From positions 1 to 10,337 of the forward strand of contig SYAK01000367.1 in the NCBI GenBank assembly GCA_005788935.1: a stretch of DNA of 10,337 bases. Reading direction: 5' to 3'. The notes under the pieces were generated by a model that was not told where the DNA came from, did not search any database, and saw only the letters and a program-made list of their open reading frames with translations. Below, piece by piece: positions 7,076-10,337 of this stretch; positions within the stretch are counted from its first letter, which is position 1; each line of letters begins with the position of its first letter. The position numbers were made by a program, and so were the translations under genes. This DNA comes from Pseudomonadota bacterium. Its GTDB lineage: Bacteria > Myxococcota > UBA9042 > PHBI01.

Positions 7076-8031
7076 CGGGTCGTTCGGGGCCGCTCGCGCG
7101 GGTCCTGGCCATCTTCGAGGACCGCGGCGCGGCGTGGCCACCGCTCGCGCGGCATCCACGCGGTGGCGATGGCGTCCGCAAGGTCGAAGCGCAGGCCCCA
7201 GGCCTTGCGCAGGGCCCAGCCAGCCTCGACGAGCAGCTCACGGGTCAGGCCGCGGCGATCCCCGAAGGCGAGGACGACGCGGCTGTCGCTGCCGACAGGG
7301 GCGAGCACGTGGACCTCGGGGAAGACCGCGGTCCAGGTCGCGAGCATGCCGCCATAGATCGGGTTGACGGCCTCGCCCCAGAGGTTCGCCGCGATGAGGC
7401 CGCCAGGGGCGAGCCGCCCGGCGACGGCCGTCAGGAAGGTCCGGGTTGTCAACGTATACGGGATGTTGTCCTCGCCGTAGGCGTCGAGGACAATGAGGTC
7501 CCAGCGCGCGTCCGAGGCTTCGAGGAAGGCGCGCCCGTCGGCCACGTGGACGGTCATCCGCGTGTCGGGGACGAACCCCATGAAGCCACTCGCGCAGGCG
7601 ACGACCGCGGGGTCGAGCTCGACGATGTCGATGTGGGCCTCGGGGTGGTGGCGGCGCAGGAACATCGGCAGGGTGCCGCCGCCGAGCCCGATGAAGAGGA
7701 CGCGGTGGGCATGCGGGGACAGGGCGAGCGCGCTCGTCAGGTGACGGATGTAGGCGAACTCGAGGTGGTCTGGGTCGCCTGGCCGGACCGCGCTCTGATC
7801 GACACCGTCTCGCCCGAAGCGCAGGCGGCGGAGTCCTTCGCTGTCCTCGATGACGACGACGGGGCCGAAGCGCCCTTCACGTTCGGCGATCACGCGTGCT
7901 CCGGTGGCCCGCGGCGTGGCGAGGGCAGGCGGGCTGAGGTGCCCCGGCTCCGCCGAGCAGGCGGCTGCAAGGAGCAGGCCGAGCAGGAAAGCGACCTTGA
8001 CACAGCTATCCCCCTTGACCGCGCGCGCCAT
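7072..8031 (-). CDS. Spermidine-synthase-like SAM-fold protein with lipoprotein-type signal
   Basis: The 319-residue product has a Rossmann core of the spermine/spermidine synthase superfamily: GLGGGT (115-120), VELDP (137-141), ADGRAF (164-169) and LDAYGED (182-188), then IPYTLTTRTFL and RLAPGGLIAANLWG. The N-terminal GVDQS and LEFAY stretch matches the substrate-side region only partly: the usual YHE-type motif and the DSxDP catalytic motif are altered, so true polyamine synthesis is uncertain. Residues 12-25 (KVAFLLGLLLAAAC) form a lipoprotein-type signal with C25 as a possible lipidation site. From ATG at 8031 (preceded by GGGTGGT) the protein would be exported, where SAM is not expected. 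An in-frame GTG at 7893 (residue 47) follows GGAG by five bases and would give a 273-residue cytoplasmic protein. I keep the long form because the signal is good. It is convergent with the GGDEF-EAL gene and divergent from the receptor. Confidence 0.85.
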   Translation of the reverse strand: MARAVKGDSCVKVAFLLGLLLAAACSAEPGHLSPPALATPRATGARVIAEREGRFGPVVVIEDSEGLRRLRFGRDGVDQSAVRPGDPDHLEFAYIRHLTSALALSPHAHRVLFIGLGGGTLPMFLRRHHPEAHIDIVELDPAVVACASGFMGFVPDTRMTVHVADGRAFLEASDARWDLIVLDAYGEDNIPYTLTTRTFLTAVAGRLAPGGLIAANLWGEAVNPIYGGMLATWTAVFPEVHVLAPVGSDSRVVLAFGDRRGLTRELLVEAGWALRKAWGLRFDLADAIATAWMPRERWPRRAAVLEDGQDPRERPRTTR

Positions 8032-8224
8032 GGGACCACCCTAAGGCACCTCGCCCCCGGTTCGCCACGCGAATCGCCGGTCCCGCCGCATCGCCGCGCG
8101 CGGACGTCAGGGCGACAGGTCCTCAGCGCGAGAGGTGGTGGTGGCGAGGCATGGCGCGAGGCCTGAGGGGCTCGGCGAGTGGAAGCGGCGGAGGACCTGG
8201 CTGTCGGCGGGTGCTGCGGCATTT

Positions 8225-8241
8225 CCTGACGAACCGTCAGG
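8225..8241. promoter_or_regulatory. 7-bp inverted repeat upstream of the receptor gene
   Basis: CCTGACG (8225-8231) and CGTCAGG (8235-8241) are perfect inverted copies around AAC. The element lies 23 bp before the GTG start of the receptor and could be an operator or leader hairpin. The rest of 8032-8263 shows no clear promoter boxes. Confidence 0.35.
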
Positions 8242-8263
8242 CCTGAGCCGCGCCGCAGCGGGG

Positions 8264-10337
8264 GTGAGGCTGACGCTCGTCGCGCTCGCGCTGCTCCTGG
8301 CCGGGTTCGTTCACGCTGTCGCGCGGGCCGCTGAGGCCCCGCAAGCAGGCGAGGTCGTGCCGCCGCGGCTCCTCGAGGCCCCGGAGCCGTCCTGGCCGAG
8401 CGGGCTGCGACAGCGGGACGTGCCTGCGGTCGACATCGTCCTGACGTTGACGATCGGTCCCGAGGGGGCCGTGACCGAGGTTCGGCTGACGCGTGGGGCC
8501 GGTGAGCCGTGGGACAGCCTCGCGCAGGAGGCTGCGTCCCGCTATCGCTTCACGCCCGCGACCGTCGGGGGCGTGGCGGTTCCCGTCACGGTCCCGTTCA
8601 CGTACGCCTTCCGCCCGCCGCCTCAGCGTGGTCGCGGGCTCGAGGCGCGGCGTGAGCGGGGGACGCCCGAGGCGGCTCCAGGCTATGCCTTCGCGGGAGT
8701 CCTCGCGGAGCGCGGGACCCGCACGCCGCAGCCCGGGGTTCCGGTGCTGCTTCGCGACACCCGCACGGTGCGGATGTGGGAGTCCCTGACCGACGCGGGC
8801 GGCGGCTTCCTCTTTCAGGGGCTGCCACGCGGGCGGCTGCGACTCGACGTCTTCACGGGCGGGTACGAGCCGCTCGAGCGCGACGTCGAGGTGCGAGCCA
8901 AGAGCCCCGCCGAGGCGCTCGCCGATCCGCCGCGCTTCTTCCTGACGCCCGGTGGCGACGGGGCCTACCGCACGATCGTCCGGGAGGAGCGCCCGCCCGA
9001 GTCCGCCACCGTCGTCGAGCTGACCGCCGACGAGCTGACGAAGGTCGCGGGCACCTTTGGCGATCCGACCCGCGTCGTGGCGTCCCTGCCCGGCGTCGCG
9101 CGCTCGCCGTTCGGCCTTGGCTACTTCGTCGTCCGCGGGGCGCAGCTCGACAACACCGGCTTCTTCATCGACGGGCACCCCGCGGTGTTCCTGTATCATC
9201 TGCTCGGCGGGCCGGGCGTCATCCACCCTCAGCTCGTCGGGCGGCTGTCGTTTTACCCCGGCGGCTACCCGGCCCAGTACGGCCGCGTCGCGTCGGCCGC
9301 GATCGCGGTCGAGACGCGGGATCCCGAGCGCGACCGCTTCCACCTCGACCTCGAGATGGATCTGTTCAAGGCGGGCCTGCTGATGAGCACGCCGTTCGAT
9401 GAGGGCAAGGGTGTCGCCACGGTCGCGGTCCGGCGCAGCTACTTCGACCTGCTGCTGCCGCTCATCAACGATGATATTGATATCAGTTATACGGATTATC
9501 AGCTCCGGACGAGCTACGACTTCAGCCCGCGTGTTCGAGGCCGCATCGTGGCCCTCGGGGCGGTCGACAAGGTGTCGGCACTCAACGTGTCGACCGCTGA
9601 CGGCGGCGGCACGAGCTCGACCCGCTTCGGGCTCGGCTTCCACCGCCTCAACGTGGCCTTCGACTTCGACCTGGCGAAGACGCTGACGCTCACCGAGAGC
9701 GCGATGTTCGAGTACGACTTCATCGACAATCGCCGCGTGGCGGGCGGCGATGACCCGATCGAGGTGGTCTCCACCGCCTGGGTGGGGCAGCTGCTGTCGA
9801 TTGCGCGCTGGCGGCCGTCCGAGGCCTTCGGGCTCGACGGCGGCCTCGACGTCGCGCGCCTGAAGGCGCAGGCGGATCTGAGGGTCCCCTCGGCGCCGCC
9901 GCTCGGCGATCCGCGCCCGCCGATCTTCGACCCGGTCACCATCCCGAGCCAGCTCGACGCGCCCTATCTGTCGATCGCTCCGTTCGTGTCAGGGTCGTGG
10001 GGCCTCGGCGGCCTGCGCCTGCTGCCTGGCCTGCGACTCAACGTCGACCAGCAGGCCGGGCGCTGGGTCACGACGGTCGACCCGAAGCTCGCCCTGCGCT
10101 GGCAGGTGGACCCCGCCTGGACCCTGAAGGGTATGGCCGCGGTGGCCCACCAGCCGCCGCAGCTGTTCCAGGTCGCGGCTCCCTTTGGCGACCCGGGTAT
10201 CCCGCCCGTCGAGGGGCGCCAGGCGAGCCTCGGCGTCGAGTGGACGCCGGCCGAAGGTTGGTTCGTGAGCCTCGAGGGCTTCTACCAGCACCTCGACCAC
10301 CTCGTCCGCCCCTCGAGCCGGCTCGCGAGCGACGAGG
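8264..10337 (+). CDS. TonB C-terminal domain fused to TonB-dependent receptor, C-terminus cut
   Basis: Outer-membrane receptor, normally driven by TonB to import a bound ligand; 691 codons are visible before the window ends. In order: signal peptide (1 to about 23, LVALALLLAG core, cleavage near ARAA); a TonB C-terminal-like domain (about 38-118: IGPEGAVTEVRL, AQEAASRYRFTPATV, VPVTVPFTYAF); a Pro/Arg-rich linker; a carboxypeptidase-regulatory-like domain (about 138-225: GVPVLLRD, TDAGGGFLFQGLPRG); a possible TonB box TVVELTADEL near 248; a plug (about 260-355: DPTRVVASLPGV, VVRGAQ, FYPGGYPAQYGR); then the start of a beta-barrel. The ligand is not evident. The chosen start is GTG 8264, directly at the signal peptide, though its ribosome site is poor. 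Consecutive in-frame GTG codons at 8135, 8138 and 8141 behind GAGAGG, or CTG at 8243, would add residues ahead of the signal. Confidence 0.93.
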   Translation, partial: MRLTLVALALLLAGFVHAVARAAEAPQAGEVVPPRLLEAPEPSWPSGLRQRDVPAVDIVLTLTIGPEGAVTEVRLTRGAGEPWDSLAQEAASRYRFTPATVGGVAVPVTVPFTYAFRPPPQRGRGLEARRERGTPEAAPGYAFAGVLAERGTRTPQPGVPVLLRDTRTVRMWESLTDAGGGFLFQGLPRGRLRLDVFTGGYEPLERDVEVRAKSPAEALADPPRFFLTPGGDGAYRTIVREERPPESATVVELTADELTKVAGTFGDPTRVVASLPGVARSPFGLGYFVVRGAQLDNTGFFIDGHPAVFLYHLLGGPGVIHPQLVGRLSFYPGGYPAQYGRVASAAIAVETRDPERDRFHLDLEMDLFKAGLLMSTPFDEGKGVATVAVRRSYFDLLLPLINDDIDISYTDYQLRTSYDFSPRVRGRIVALGAVDKVSALNVSTADGGGTSSTRFGLGFHRLNVAFDFDLAKTLTLTESAMFEYDFIDNRRVAGGDDPIEVVSTAWVGQLLSIARWRPSEAFGLDGGLDVARLKAQADLRVPSAPPLGDPRPPIFDPVTIPSQLDAPYLSIAPFVSGSWGLGGLRLLPGLRLNVDQQAGRWVTTVDPKLALRWQVDPAWTLKGMAAVAHQPPQLFQVAAPFGDPGIPPVEGRQASLGVEWTPAEGWFVSLEGFYQHLDHLVRPSSRLASDE

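Noticed and set aside
6952..8166. Plus-strand open frame of 404 codons
   Set aside because: It overlaps the end of the EAL domain and runs antisense to the Rossmann protein; no recognisable domain.
8151..8246. 31-residue plus-strand ORF from ATG, Arg/Gly-rich, ahead of the receptor gene
   Set aside because: GAGG ends one base from the ATG, too close to act as a ribosome site, and the peptide shows no leader-peptide feature. It remains a faint uORF possibility.
7056..8247. Three copies of AGGCCTGAG (7056, 8159, 8239)
   Set aside because: Short, irregularly spaced, and one copy is at the end of a coding region; plausible by chance in GC-rich DNA.
8237..9643. Minus-strand open frame of 468 codons
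   Set aside because: It is antisense to the TonB-domain receptor, whose domain order is clear, and has low-complexity composition.
1..10337. CRISPR array, tRNA or rRNA gene, insertion sequence, prophage or defence cluster
   Set aside because: No regularly spaced repeats, cloverleaf, rRNA core, transposase or phage motifs were seen on reading both strands.

Overview
The window comes from a very GC-rich Gram-negative genome, most likely a myxobacterium or relative (Myxococcota). This rests on strong G/C bias at third codon positions, three exported or envelope proteins, and a TonB-dependent receptor that carries a TonB C-terminal domain and a carboxypeptidase-regulatory-like domain ahead of its plug, a layout I associate with myxobacteria. 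The assignment is inferred from style, not from a marker phylogeny.

Layout, left to right. (1) 1-2549, minus strand: DNA polymerase I (polA), cut at its C-terminus by the window edge, with an intact 5' nuclease domain and a proofreading domain that has lost its catalytic acids. (2) 2550-2740: divergent intergenic region with strong inverted repeats, one of them folding directly against the polA start codon. (3) 2741-4780, plus: exported protein of unknown function, probably a periplasmic region followed by an outer-membrane beta-barrel. (4) 4889-7063, plus: soluble PAS-PAS-GGDEF-EAL protein, predicted to be a cyclic-di-GMP phosphodiesterase with a degenerate but probably ligand-binding GGDEF domain. 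(5) 7072-8031, minus: spermidine-synthase-like Rossmann protein with an N-terminal lipoprotein-type signal, converging on gene 4 with an 8-bp gap. (6) 8032-8263: second divergent intergenic region. (7) 8264 to the end, plus: TonB-domain/TonB-dependent receptor fusion, cut at its C-terminus.

No operon or named pathway links all the genes. The exported barrel protein and the c-di-GMP gene lie in the same direction 108 bp apart and could be co-transcribed, but two hairpins lie between them. I see no tRNA, rRNA, CRISPR array, insertion sequence, phage gene or toxin-antitoxin pair. No clear new multi-gene system is visible. The most interesting points are the receptor fusion, the conflict between export signal and SAM fold in gene 5 (with a well-placed internal start that would resolve it), the GGDEF variant with a kept inhibitory site, and the hairpin with a start-stop codon pair at the polA start.
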